A stretch of 64,000 nucleotides of DNA from Rhodanobacter sp. FDAARGOS 1247 (GTDB lineage Bacteria; Pseudomonadota; Gammaproteobacteria; Xanthomonadales; Rhodanobacteraceae), in NCBI RefSeq assembly GCF_016889805.1, contig NZ_CP069535.1, positions 930,001-994,000 on the forward strand, read 5' to 3'. Numbering within the stretch: position 1 is the first letter of the stretch; every line of letters begins with the position of its first letter. A program made the position numbers and the translations under genes. Positions 18,437-25,939 of this stretch are shown here, in pieces. The notes beneath the pieces were generated by a model. The model searched no databases. It was not told the origin of the DNA and saw only the letters and a program-made list of their open reading frames with translations.

Positions 18437-19756
18437 ATGTTCCGCTACTACCTTGACCTGGCCTGGCGGCGTTGCCGGCAGGGTCCGTCGATGGTCCTGC
18501 TGCTGGTCCTGACCATGGCGATCGGGATCGCCTCGTGCATGACGGCGCTGACCATCTTCGGCGCGCTGTCCGGCGAACCGTTGCCGGGCATCAGTCCGTA
18601 CCTGCACGTGGTGACGATGGATGCCCGCGAGGCGGTCGACGCCAACAACAACGATTACGACAAGCCGGATGCCTATCTGAACCTGACGGATGCGAAGGCG
18701 CTGGTCGATGCGCAGCGGGCGCGCCAGCAGGTGGCGCTGGCGCAGAGCTATACGCTGGTCGGTCGCCCCGACGGCAAGCAGTCCGACCAGGTGCAGGGGC
18801 TGCTGGCCCATGGCCCGGTGCTGGCCATGTTCGGCGTGCCGCTGCGGCACGGCCGGTCATGGACCGCCGAGGAGCAGGCGGCCCAGGCACCGGTGGTGGT
18901 GATCGACAGCGCTCTGGCGCAAAAGCTGTTCGGCACGGAGGACGCGGTGGGCCGCAGCGTGTCGCTGGGCAGCGGCAGTTTCCGCGTGGTCGGGGTCAGC
19001 GCGCCGTGGAAGCCGCGCACGCAGTTCCTCGACGTGCAGCGCAACCAGGGCAACGTGCTGGGCCAGCCGGAACAGTTCTTCGTGCCGGCGCAGGCGGCGC
19101 TGGCCGCGGGCGTGGGGCCGCTGACCGCGGGGGAATGCGGCAAGGGCGCGGCGGTCGTCAGCTTCCAGTCGGCCGAGGTGGACAAGTGCCGCTGGCTGGA
19201 AGTGTGGGCGGCGCTGGATACGCCGGCGACGGTGGCTGCGTATGCCCGGTTCGTCGCGGGCTACGCGGATGCGCAGCATGCGGCCGGGCGTTTCGTGTAT
19301 CCGCCGCAGGCCGCGCTGTACGGCGTGCCGTCGTGGATGAGCATGAACCACGTGGTGCCCGACGACGTCGGCCTCAACCTGGCGCTGGCCGGCGCCTTCC
19401 TGCTGCTGTGCCTGGTCAACGTGGCCGGCCTGCTGGCGGCGCGCTTCCTGCGCCGGCAGGCGGACGTGACGATTCGCCGTGCGCTGGGCGCGTCGCGGCG
19501 CAACGTGTTCGCGCAACACCTGGTCGAGACCGGCGTGCTCGGCCTGATCGGCGGCGCGCTGGCCCTGCCGCTGACCTGGCTGGGGTTGTGGATCGTGCGC
19601 ATGCAACCGGTGGCCTATGCCGACGCGGCGCACTTCAGTGTTTCGGCATTCGCCGCGCTGCTGCTGTTGTCGCTGGTCGTCGGCCTGGTGGTGGGCATCC
19701 TGCCGGCCTGGCGCGTGTGCCGCCAGCCGCCGGCCATGCAGATCAAGCTGGGCTAG
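18437..19756 (+). CDS. ABC transporter permease, MacB/FtsX family, A type (pair 7, most divergent)
   Basis: A 439-residue permease beginning MFRYYLDLAWRRCRQGPS, with GGAGG eight bases upstream. It keeps the A architecture: N-terminal helix, periplasmic domain, cysteines in GECGKG and DKCRW, and the C-terminal loop FLRRQADVTIRRALGASRR. The N-terminus and FtsX loop depart most from the other copies. Its TAG stop lies within the left arm of the inverted element at 19753-19921, which separates it from its B partner. Confidence 0.88.
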   Translation: MFRYYLDLAWRRCRQGPSMVLLLVLTMAIGIASCMTALTIFGALSGEPLPGISPYLHVVTMDAREAVDANNNDYDKPDAYLNLTDAKALVDAQRARQQVALAQSYTLVGRPDGKQSDQVQGLLAHGPVLAMFGVPLRHGRSWTAEEQAAQAPVVVIDSALAQKLFGTEDAVGRSVSLGSGSFRVVGVSAPWKPRTQFLDVQRNQGNVLGQPEQFFVPAQAALAAGVGPLTAGECGKGAAVVSFQSAEVDKCRWLEVWAALDTPATVAAYARFVAGYADAQHAAGRFVYPPQAALYGVPSWMSMNHVVPDDVGLNLALAGAFLLLCLVNVAGLLAARFLRRQADVTIRRALGASRRNVFAQHLVETGVLGLIGGALALPLTWLGLWIVRMQPVAYADAAHFSVSAFAALLLLSLVVGLVVGILPAWRVCRQPPAMQIKLG

Positions 19757-19921
19757 GAGCGTGGGCGGTAGAAACACAAGCGGCTGCGGCTGCGTGGTTT
19801 TGGCCAGCTTTTCCGCTCCTTTTCGTTGAATAGCTACGGCTATTCGCCTCAAACGATCGAAAAATCTGACTCAAAAACCACTTTGCCTCGCTCACTTGGT
19901 TTCTACCGCCCACGCTCCTAG
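19753..19921. repeat. 169-base inverted-repeat element with 23-base terminal arms (MITE-like)
   Basis: The ends at 19753-19775 and 19899-19921 are perfect 23-base inverted repeats, each terminating in CTAG and containing GTGGGCGGTAGAAAC. The interior continues as imperfect complementary arms (GTGGTTTT shared) down to a central perfect hairpin, GAATAGC-TACG-GCTATTC, at 19828-19845. The element separates an A permease from its partner and its first bases supply that gene's TAG stop. No coding capacity. Size and ends suggest a MITE or REP-derived element; CTAG could be a target duplication, but because it is self-complementary this cannot be decided here. Confidence 0.85.
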
Positions 19922-19936
19922 GGGAACGCGATCATC

Positions 19937-21172
19937 ATGCGACACATCATCCAACCGCTCTTTCGTCATCGCCTGATGCCGCTGCTGGTGCTGCTGCAGG
20001 TGGCGCTGGCCTGTGCGATCGCCTGCAATGCGCTGTTCTTGCTGCAGCAGCGGCTGGTGCCGATCCTGGCGCCGGACGGCATCGGCCAGCCGGAGAAGCT
20101 GGTCGTGGCGTGGAACATCGCCTCTCGCGGCAAGCCGTGGCCGCCGAGCCGGCTGCGCGAGGTGCAGGCGTCGCTGCGTGCCATACCCGGAGTCGCCGCG
20201 GTGGGCCTGGCCGGTTCGCTGCCGATGGAGACCAGTGCCCAGATGAACGGTGACGTGATCGGCGAGGGGACCGGCATCCAGGCCGATGCAGCGGTCTACA
20301 TCGGCGATCACCTGCGCGAGGCGCTGGATCTGCGGCTGGTTGCCGGGCGCGATTTCAGCGCTGCGGAGCAAGGCATCGACTACCAGGACGTGGGCATCAA
20401 CCAGAGCGGCCCGGCCATCATCACGCGAGCGTTGGCCGATCGCCTGTTCCCCGACGGCCATGCCCTGGGCAAGGTGGTCCGGATCGGCCGGGACGCGGAT
20501 GCGGCGCGGCGCACCGTGGTCGGCGTGGTCGAGCACCTGATGCGCAACAAGCTGGAGCAGGACAACCGCAGCAACATCGACTACAGCATGCTTTTCCCCG
20601 GCGTGCCCGGGCAGTGGCCGATGCCGGTGTTCGCCGTGCGGGCGGGGGCGGAAGGCGATGCCGGGCGCGTGCGCCAGGCCGTCAAGGCCACCATCACGCG
20701 CGAGCTGGGCGTGGAGATGATCCAGGGCTTCGAGCCGACCTACCAGATGTACGCCGACATGCGCGCGCACATGCTGGCCAAGTCGAAGGCGGCGGTGTGG
20801 CTGCTGTCCGGGGTCAGCCTGGTGGTGCTGATCGTGGCCCTGGTGGGCATCATGGGGCTGACCGGCTACTGGGTGCAGCAGCGCACGCGGCAGATCGGCA
20901 TCCGGCGCGCACTGGGCGCGCGCCGCGTCGACATCCTGCGCCACGTGCAGATCGAGAACCTGCTGGTGGTGGGTGCCGGCATCGTGCTCGGCATGCTGCT
21001 GGCCTATGCGGTGAACCTGTGGCTGATGCGCCACTACGAGTTGTCGCGCCTGCCGTGGATCTACCTGCCGTTCGGCGCCGCGCTGATGCTGGTGCTGGGC
21101 CAGCTGGCGGTGCTGGCGCCTGCGCGTCGCGCCGCCGCGGTGCCGCCGGTGGTGGCGACGCGCTCAGCATGA
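19937..21172 (+). CDS. ABC transporter permease, MacB/FtsX family, B type (pair 7)
   Basis: A 411-residue permease, MRHIIQPLFRHRLMPLL, first helix VLLQVALACAIACNALFLL, periplasmic domain, then FtsX helices with QQRTRQIGIRRALGARRVD, ending VPPVVATRSA. It is the last permease of the array. It lies 180 bases beyond its A partner, on the far side of the inverted element. GGGGAACG precedes the start. The regulator gene follows after 87 bases. Confidence 0.9.
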   Translation: MRHIIQPLFRHRLMPLLVLLQVALACAIACNALFLLQQRLVPILAPDGIGQPEKLVVAWNIASRGKPWPPSRLREVQASLRAIPGVAAVGLAGSLPMETSAQMNGDVIGEGTGIQADAAVYIGDHLREALDLRLVAGRDFSAAEQGIDYQDVGINQSGPAIITRALADRLFPDGHALGKVVRIGRDADAARRTVVGVVEHLMRNKLEQDNRSNIDYSMLFPGVPGQWPMPVFAVRAGAEGDAGRVRQAVKATITRELGVEMIQGFEPTYQMYADMRAHMLAKSKAAVWLLSGVSLVVLIVALVGIMGLTGYWVQQRTRQIGIRRALGARRVDILRHVQIENLLVVGAGIVLGMLLAYAVNLWLMRHYELSRLPWIYLPFGAALMLVLGQLAVLAPARRAAAVPPVVATRSA

Positions 21173-21193
21173 ATAACCGGTCCCGGGTGTACG

Positions 21194-21209
21194 CATGACC
21201 ATGGTCATG
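21194..21209. promoter_or_regulatory. 16-base perfect palindrome upstream of the NtrC-like gene
   Basis: CATGACCATGGTCATG at 21194-21209 is a perfect dyad about 50 bases before the regulator's start. A site of this size and symmetry could be an operator for a dimeric regulator, including autoregulation, but no second copy was noticed upstream of the other genes. Confidence 0.35.
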
Positions 21210-21259
21210 GCAACCTTTATCGCTGGAGCGGCATCCATGTCCGCATGTGCAGAAAAAAG

Positions 21260-22606
21260 ATGACACGTACCGTACTGATCATCGACGACAACCCGGCCGT
21301 GGGCGAGGCGCTGTCGCTGGCGTTGTCGTTGCACGAGATCCGCGCGCTGGTGGCGCTGACCCCGGACGAGGGGCTGGCGCTGCTGCAGCGCGAAGCGGTC
21401 GACGTGGTGATCCAGGACATGAACTTCACCGCCGACACCACCTCGGGCGAGGAGGGCGTGGAGCTGTTCCGGGCGATTCGCGAGCAGCATTCCGACTTGC
21501 CGGTGATCCTGCTGACCGCGTGGACGCACCTGGAAACCGCGGTGGAACTGGTCAAGGCCGGCGCCGCCGACTACCTGGCCAAGCCGTGGGACGACAACAA
21601 GCTGCTGGCCACGGTGGAAAACCTGCTGGAACTGTCCGAGTCCACCCGCGAGGTGAACCGGGGCCGCCGCGAGCGGCGCCAGCGACGCGAGATGCTGCAG
21701 AAGAAATACGACCTGGACAGCCTGGTGTTCGCCTCCGAGGCGATGGCCCGCACGCTGGACCTGGCCTGCCAGGTGGCGCGTTCGGACGTGTCGGTGCTGA
21801 TCACCGGTCCGAACGGCACCGGCAAGGAGCGCATCGCGGCGATCATGCATGCGAACTCGGCGGTGAAGCGCGGCCCGTTCGTGGCGGTGAACTGCGGTGC
21901 GTTGCCGGGCGAGCTGATCGAGGCCGAGCTGTTCGGTGCCGAGGCCGGCGCATACACCGGCGCCAACAAGGCGCGCGAAGGGCGTTTCGAACTGGCCGAT
22001 GGCGGCACCCTGTTCCTCGACGAGATCGGCAACCTGCCGCTGCCGGGCCAGATGAAACTGCTGCGCGTGCTGGAGACCGGCCAGTTCGAGCGGCTCGGCT
22101 CGGGCAAGACGCGGCAGGCGAAGGTGCGCGTGCTGTCGGCGACCAACGCCGATCTCAAGGCGATGATCCAGGCCGGCACGTTCCGCGAGGATCTGTACTA
22201 CCGGCTCAACGTGATCGAGGTGAACCTGCCGCCGCTGGCCGAGCGCAACGACGACATCCTGCCGCTGGCCGAATTCTTCCTGGACGGCCGCGCCGAACTG
22301 GGCGAGGCGGCGCGTGACGCCTTGCTGGGCTATCCGTGGCCGGGCAACGTGCGCGAACTGAAAAACGCGATCGAGCGCGCCGCCCTGCTGGCCGGTGGCA
22401 ACGTGATCACGCCGGAGCTGCTCAACCTGCCGCAGCACGTGGCCGGCGCCGCGGCGCGCAATCTCGACGAGCCCAGCCGCGAGACGGTGGAGGCGGCCCT
22501 GCACAAGGCCGGCGGCGTGGTCAGTCGGGCCGCGCAGAACCTGGGCCTGTCGCGCCAGGCGCTGTACCGGCGCATGGAGCGCTACGGCCTGGCGACCACG
22601 GCCTGA
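21260..22606 (+). CDS. NtrC-family sigma-54-dependent response regulator
   Basis: A 448-residue activator. The receiver domain (about 1-120) has the acidic pocket DD at 9-10, phosphoacceptor Asp53 and the Lys of AKPW. The AAA+ domain (about 145-375) has Walker A GPNGTGKE (near residues 183-190), the sigma-54 contact loop GAYTGA at 230-235, and Walker B LFLDEIG. A Fis-type helix-turn-helix (SRAAQNLGLSRQALYRRM) ends the protein. It should activate sigma-54 promoters when phosphorylated, most likely by the kinase encoded at 23103. The start at 21260 is chosen over an ATG at 21245 because it begins directly at the receiver fold. Targets may include the permease array; that is inference. Confidence 0.93.
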   Translation: MTRTVLIIDDNPAVGEALSLALSLHEIRALVALTPDEGLALLQREAVDVVIQDMNFTADTTSGEEGVELFRAIREQHSDLPVILLTAWTHLETAVELVKAGAADYLAKPWDDNKLLATVENLLELSESTREVNRGRRERRQRREMLQKKYDLDSLVFASEAMARTLDLACQVARSDVSVLITGPNGTGKERIAAIMHANSAVKRGPFVAVNCGALPGELIEAELFGAEAGAYTGANKAREGRFELADGGTLFLDEIGNLPLPGQMKLLRVLETGQFERLGSGKTRQAKVRVLSATNADLKAMIQAGTFREDLYYRLNVIEVNLPPLAERNDDILPLAEFFLDGRAELGEAARDALLGYPWPGNVRELKNAIERAALLAGGNVITPELLNLPQHVAGAAARNLDEPSRETVEAALHKAGGVVSRAAQNLGLSRQALYRRMERYGLATTA

Positions 22607-22620
22607 GCGGACTCGCGATG

Positions 22621-22649
22621 GAAGAAAACCACGGGAAGTGGTTTTCTTC
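22621..22649 (+). terminator. hairpin terminator after the response regulator
   Basis: GAAGAAAACCAC pairs perfectly with GTGGTTTTCTTC around GGGAA, starting 14 bases after the regulator stop. The T-rich 3' arm on both strands fits a bidirectional Rho-independent terminator or an attenuator before the next two genes. Confidence 0.6.
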
Positions 22650-22741
22650 ACCGACTCCGAGCGTTGTTCTGTGATCGGCATGCTTGCTCTTGACCATGAG
22701 GCGTAGAAAGATGGCGATCGGTATCCAGTGGGGGGAGCGTC

Positions 22742-23071
22742 ATGCGATATCGCCTGATCATTTTCTTGTCGGCCGCGCTGATCGGCGGGACGGCGATGGC
22801 GCAGACGCCACCCGCGCTGCGCAGCGACCTCAGCCTGCTGCCTGCGCCCAGCAGCAGTTCGTCGGACTATCGAGCCGGCTCGCTGGCGGTGCCGGGCGAC
22901 GGCAACAGCAGCCCGTTCCGCTTCAGCGACGGTCGCGAGGGCGAGGCGTGGAACAAGGCGCCGCCGCGGCCGATGGATCGCGATGCGGTGCTCGGCACCG
23001 AGCGCGCCTGGCTGGGCGGACGCCCGCCGCTGGACTGCGCGATGACTCCCCACGACGCCAGGTGTCATTGA
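22742..23071 (+). CDS. small secreted protein between regulator and kinase genes
   Basis: A 109-residue protein with a clear signal peptide (MRYRLIIFLSAALIGGTAMAQ, cleavage after AMA) and a mature region of about 88 residues rich in Ser, Pro, Gly and charged residues, with two Cys (DCAM and RCH) near the C-terminus. GGGGGAGCG precedes the start. No family recognised. It lies between a response regulator and its likely kinase in the same direction, so a periplasmic ligand or accessory sensor for that kinase is possible but unproven. Confidence 0.65.
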   Translation: MRYRLIIFLSAALIGGTAMAQTPPALRSDLSLLPAPSSSSSDYRAGSLAVPGDGNSSPFRFSDGREGEAWNKAPPRPMDRDAVLGTERAWLGGRPPLDCAMTPHDARCH

Positions 23072-23102
23072 TCGGGCGCTTTCCCCGCAAGGAGAACGGC
23101 CG

Positions 23103-24482
23103 ATGTGGCGTCGCCTGAACTCGCTGCGCGGTCGGCTGACCCTGCTGCTGGCGGTAGCCGCCTTCGCCGGCGCGGCGATCTACGCGGGCGTGACCCAGTG
23201 GCCGCTGCCGCAACTGCTGGTGTGGATGCGCAAGGACCTGGCCCTGTCCATCCGTGCGCCGATGCAGTTGGGCATCTATGGCGGCCTGCTGGCCAGCGCG
23301 CTGGTGCTGTTGCCACTGGCGTTCTGGCTCGCCGGTCAGGTGATGGCGCCGGTCAGCCGCCTGTTGCGTGCGCTGGAAGGCGCGGTGGCCAGCTACCGCG
23401 ATGGCGATTTCAGCTTCTCCATCGCGATCAATCGGCGCGACGAACTGGGTGAGCTGATCCGCATGCACAACGCGCTGGGACAGACCCTGCGCGAACAGCG
23501 CCAGCATCTGGTGCAGCGCGAGTTGCTGCTGGACACGGTGGTGCAGAACACCCCGGTGGCCCTGGTGCTGACCGATTCGTCCGGTCGCGTCGCCTACGCC
23601 AACATCGCCTCGCGGCATCTGTTCAACGAAGGCCGCAGCCTGCACGGACTGGATTTCGCCGCGTTGCTGGTGGATGCCCCGGAGGCCCTGCGCAAGGCCG
23701 TGGAGACCGGCGAGGACGCCCTGCTCAGCGTGGAGATGGAAGGCAGCGAGGAAATCTTCCACCTGTCGCAGCGTGCGTTTCGTCTGCAGGGGCGCCCGCA
23801 TCGGCTGCATCTGTTCCGGCGCATGACGCGCGAATTGTCGCGGCAGGAGGTGGCGACGTGGAAACGGGTGATCCGGGTGATCAGCCACGAGCTCAACAAT
23901 TCGCTGGCGCCGATCACCTCGCTGTCGCACTCCGGGGCGGAACTGGCCCGGCGCGGCCAGCTCGACCGGCTGCCCGGCGTGTTCGCCACCATCGGCGAAC
24001 GCGCGCTGCACCTGCATCGTTTCATCGCCGGCTACGCCAGCTTCGCCAAGCTGCCCACGCCGCAACCGGTGAGCGTGGTGTGGCAGCCATTCCTGGATGG
24101 CCTGGCGCTGCATTGCCAGTACCGCCTGGCCACCGCCGTGCCCGAGCAACCCGGGCATTTCGACGCGGTGCAGATCGAACAGGTGCTGATCAACCTGATC
24201 AAGAACGCGCACGAGTCCGGCGGCCCGGAAGACGAAGTCACGCTGTCCCTGCTGGAAGTCGGCAACGAGCTGCGCATCGAGGTGGCCGACCGCGGCCCCG
24301 GCATGAGCGAGACGGTGCTGGCCCAGGCACTGCTGCCGTTCTACTCGACCAAGCGCTCCGGCACCGGCCTGGGCCTGGCGCTGGCCCGCGAGATCGCCGA
24401 AGCGCACGGCGGCCGCGTGCTGCTGGCCAACCGCGAGGGCGGCGGCCTGCGGGTGAGCCTGCGCCTGCCGCAGTCCCGATAA
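23103..24482 (+). CDS. NtrB/NtrY-like membrane sensor histidine kinase
   Basis: A 459-residue inner-membrane kinase. Two helices (about 10-30 and 55-80) flank a very short periplasmic stretch (TQWPLPQLLVWMRKDLALS), so it may sense in the membrane or through another protein. A HAMP-like region and a PAS domain (VVQNTPVALVLTDSSGRVAY) follow. Catalytic boxes are the H box ISHELNNSLAPI with His262, the N box NLIKNAHES, the G1 box DRGPGMS, the F box PFYSTK and the G2 box GTGLGLALA. The H-box form is that of NtrB/NtrY kinases, matching an NtrC-class partner, here almost certainly the regulator at 21260. Start ATG 23103 follows AAGGAG. Confidence 0.92.
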   Translation: MWRRLNSLRGRLTLLLAVAAFAGAAIYAGVTQWPLPQLLVWMRKDLALSIRAPMQLGIYGGLLASALVLLPLAFWLAGQVMAPVSRLLRALEGAVASYRDGDFSFSIAINRRDELGELIRMHNALGQTLREQRQHLVQRELLLDTVVQNTPVALVLTDSSGRVAYANIASRHLFNEGRSLHGLDFAALLVDAPEALRKAVETGEDALLSVEMEGSEEIFHLSQRAFRLQGRPHRLHLFRRMTRELSRQEVATWKRVIRVISHELNNSLAPITSLSHSGAELARRGQLDRLPGVFATIGERALHLHRFIAGYASFAKLPTPQPVSVVWQPFLDGLALHCQYRLATAVPEQPGHFDAVQIEQVLINLIKNAHESGGPEDEVTLSLLEVGNELRIEVADRGPGMSETVLAQALLPFYSTKRSGTGLGLALAREIAEAHGGRVLLANREGGGLRVSLRLPQSR

Positions 24483-24531
24483 GCATCCGCTCGCCTATAC
24501 TCAAGCCTTCTTCAGGGACAAGGGGTGGGCA

Positions 24532-25482
24532 ATGGGAATCGGACAGCTGCTTGCGCTGGTCATCGTGGTCGTCGTCATCATCGGCGTCGCCAAGCTGGTG
24601 CGCATCGTGCCGCAGGGCTTCGAGTGGACGGTGGAAACGTTCGGCAAGTACACCCGCACGCTGAGTCCCGGGCTGCATTTCCTGATCCCGATCTATCAGG
24701 CGGTCGGGCGCAAGATCAACATGATGGAGCAGGTGCTGGACGTGCCGTCGCAGGACGTCATCACCAAGGACAACGCGGTGGTGCGCGTCGACGGCGTGGT
24801 GTTCTACCAGGTGCTGGACGCGTCCAAGGCCGCGTATGAAGTGGCCAACCTGGAAGGCGCCGCGCTGGCGCTGATCATGACCAACATCCGCACCGTGCTG
24901 GGCTCGATGGACCTGGACGAATCGCTGAGCCAGCGCGACGCGATCAACGCCAAGCTGCTGGGCGTGGTCGACGAGGCGACCCATCCGTGGGGCGTCAAGG
25001 TCAACCGCATCGAGATCAAGGACATCTCGCCGCCCCGCGACCTGGTCGACGCGATGGCGCGGCAGATGAAGGCCGAGCGCGAGAAGCGCGCCAACATCCT
25101 CGATGCCGAAGGTTTCCGCCAGGCCGCGATCCTCAAGGCCGAAGGCGAGAAGCAGTCGGTGATCCTGGCCGCCGAAGGCGAGAAGGAGGCCGCCTTCCGG
25201 GCCGCCGAGGCGCGCGAGCGTTCGGCCGAGGCCGAGGCCAAGGCCACCTCGATGGTGTCCGAGTCGATCGCCAACGGCAACGTCAATGCGCTGAATTATT
25301 TCGTCGCCAACAACTACGTCGACGCGCTGAAGGAAATGGCCAAGTCGCCGAACCAGAAGATGCTGCTGCTGCCGATCGAGGCCACCGGCATCCTGGGCTC
25401 GCTGGCCGGCATCGCCGAGCTGGCGAAGGAATCGCTGGGCCAGCAGCAGAAGCCCACCGTCGTCCAGCCGCCGCTGCGCTGA
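24532..25482 (+). CDS. qmcA: SPFH/stomatin-like membrane protein, QmcA type
   Basis: A 316-residue protein with one N-terminal helix (LLALVIVVVVIIGVAKLV) and an SPFH/band-7 domain (about 20-190) starting VRIVPQGFEWTVETFGKYTRTL, then a long helical region full of KAEGEKQ and AEAKAT repeats typical of flotillin/stomatin coiled coils. These proteins form large membrane-bound rings that organise lipids and proteases. The downstream NfeD gene is the classic partner of prokaryotic stomatins. A possible -10 (TATACT, 24496-24501) lies upstream, without a good -35. Start has AAGGGGTGGG upstream. Confidence 0.9.
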   Translation: MGIGQLLALVIVVVVIIGVAKLVRIVPQGFEWTVETFGKYTRTLSPGLHFLIPIYQAVGRKINMMEQVLDVPSQDVITKDNAVVRVDGVVFYQVLDASKAAYEVANLEGAALALIMTNIRTVLGSMDLDESLSQRDAINAKLLGVVDEATHPWGVKVNRIEIKDISPPRDLVDAMARQMKAEREKRANILDAEGFRQAAILKAEGEKQSVILAAEGEKEAAFRAAEARERSAEAEAKATSMVSESIANGNVNALNYFVANNYVDALKEMAKSPNQKMLLLPIEATGILGSLAGIAELAKESLGQQQKPTVVQPPLR

Positions 25483-25492
25483 GGGCACGACC

Positions 25493-25939
25493 ATGTGGGA
25501 ACTGTCGACGCATTACCTGTGGTGGATCCTGGCGCTGCTGCTGATCGCGGGCGAGCTGCTGTTGCCGGGCTATTTCCTGTTGTGGATCGGCCTGGCGGCT
25601 GCCGCGATGGGCGTGGTGCTGTGGGGCGATCCGACGCTGGGCCTGCTGGCCCAGGCGATCCTGTTCGGGCTGCTGGCGTTCGCCTTCTGCGTCAGCTACG
25701 CGCGCTGGCTGCGGCCGCGGCTGGAGCGTCGAGTGTCCGGTGGCGAACGGCTCAACCGGCGCGCGGAGCAACTGATCGGCCAGCGTTATCCGCTGATCGA
25801 GCCGATCGTCAACGGTCGCGGCAAGGCCCGGGTCGGCGACGGCCAGTGGCTGGTCAGCGGCCCTGACCTGCCGGCAGGCGCGGTGGTGGAAGTGGTGGCG
25901 GTCGACGGCACCACCTTGCAGGTACGCGCGACGGCATGA
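25493..25939 (+). CDS. NfeD-family membrane protein
   Basis: A 148-residue short NfeD protein (YbbK type): membrane helices at LWWILALLLIAGELLLPGYF, LAAAAMGVVLWG and LLAQAILFGLLAFAFCV, then a soluble C-terminal OB-like domain (residues about 95-148; IVNGRGKARVGDGQWLVSGPDLPAGAVVEVV). It starts 10 bases after the stomatin gene and overlaps the next gene by four bases (ATGA). Likely acts with the stomatin in the membrane; the exact role in this family is unsettled. Confidence 0.88.
   Translation: MWELSTHYLWWILALLLIAGELLLPGYFLLWIGLAAAAMGVVLWGDPTLGLLAQAILFGLLAFAFCVSYARWLRPRLERRVSGGERLNRRAEQLIGQRYPLIEPIVNGRGKARVGDGQWLVSGPDLPAGAVVEVVAVDGTTLQVRATA

Noticed and set aside
22676..22688. Possible sigma-54 promoter (GGCATG...TTGC) before the small secreted gene
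   Set aside because: Spacing between the GG and GC elements is seven bases, not the required ten.
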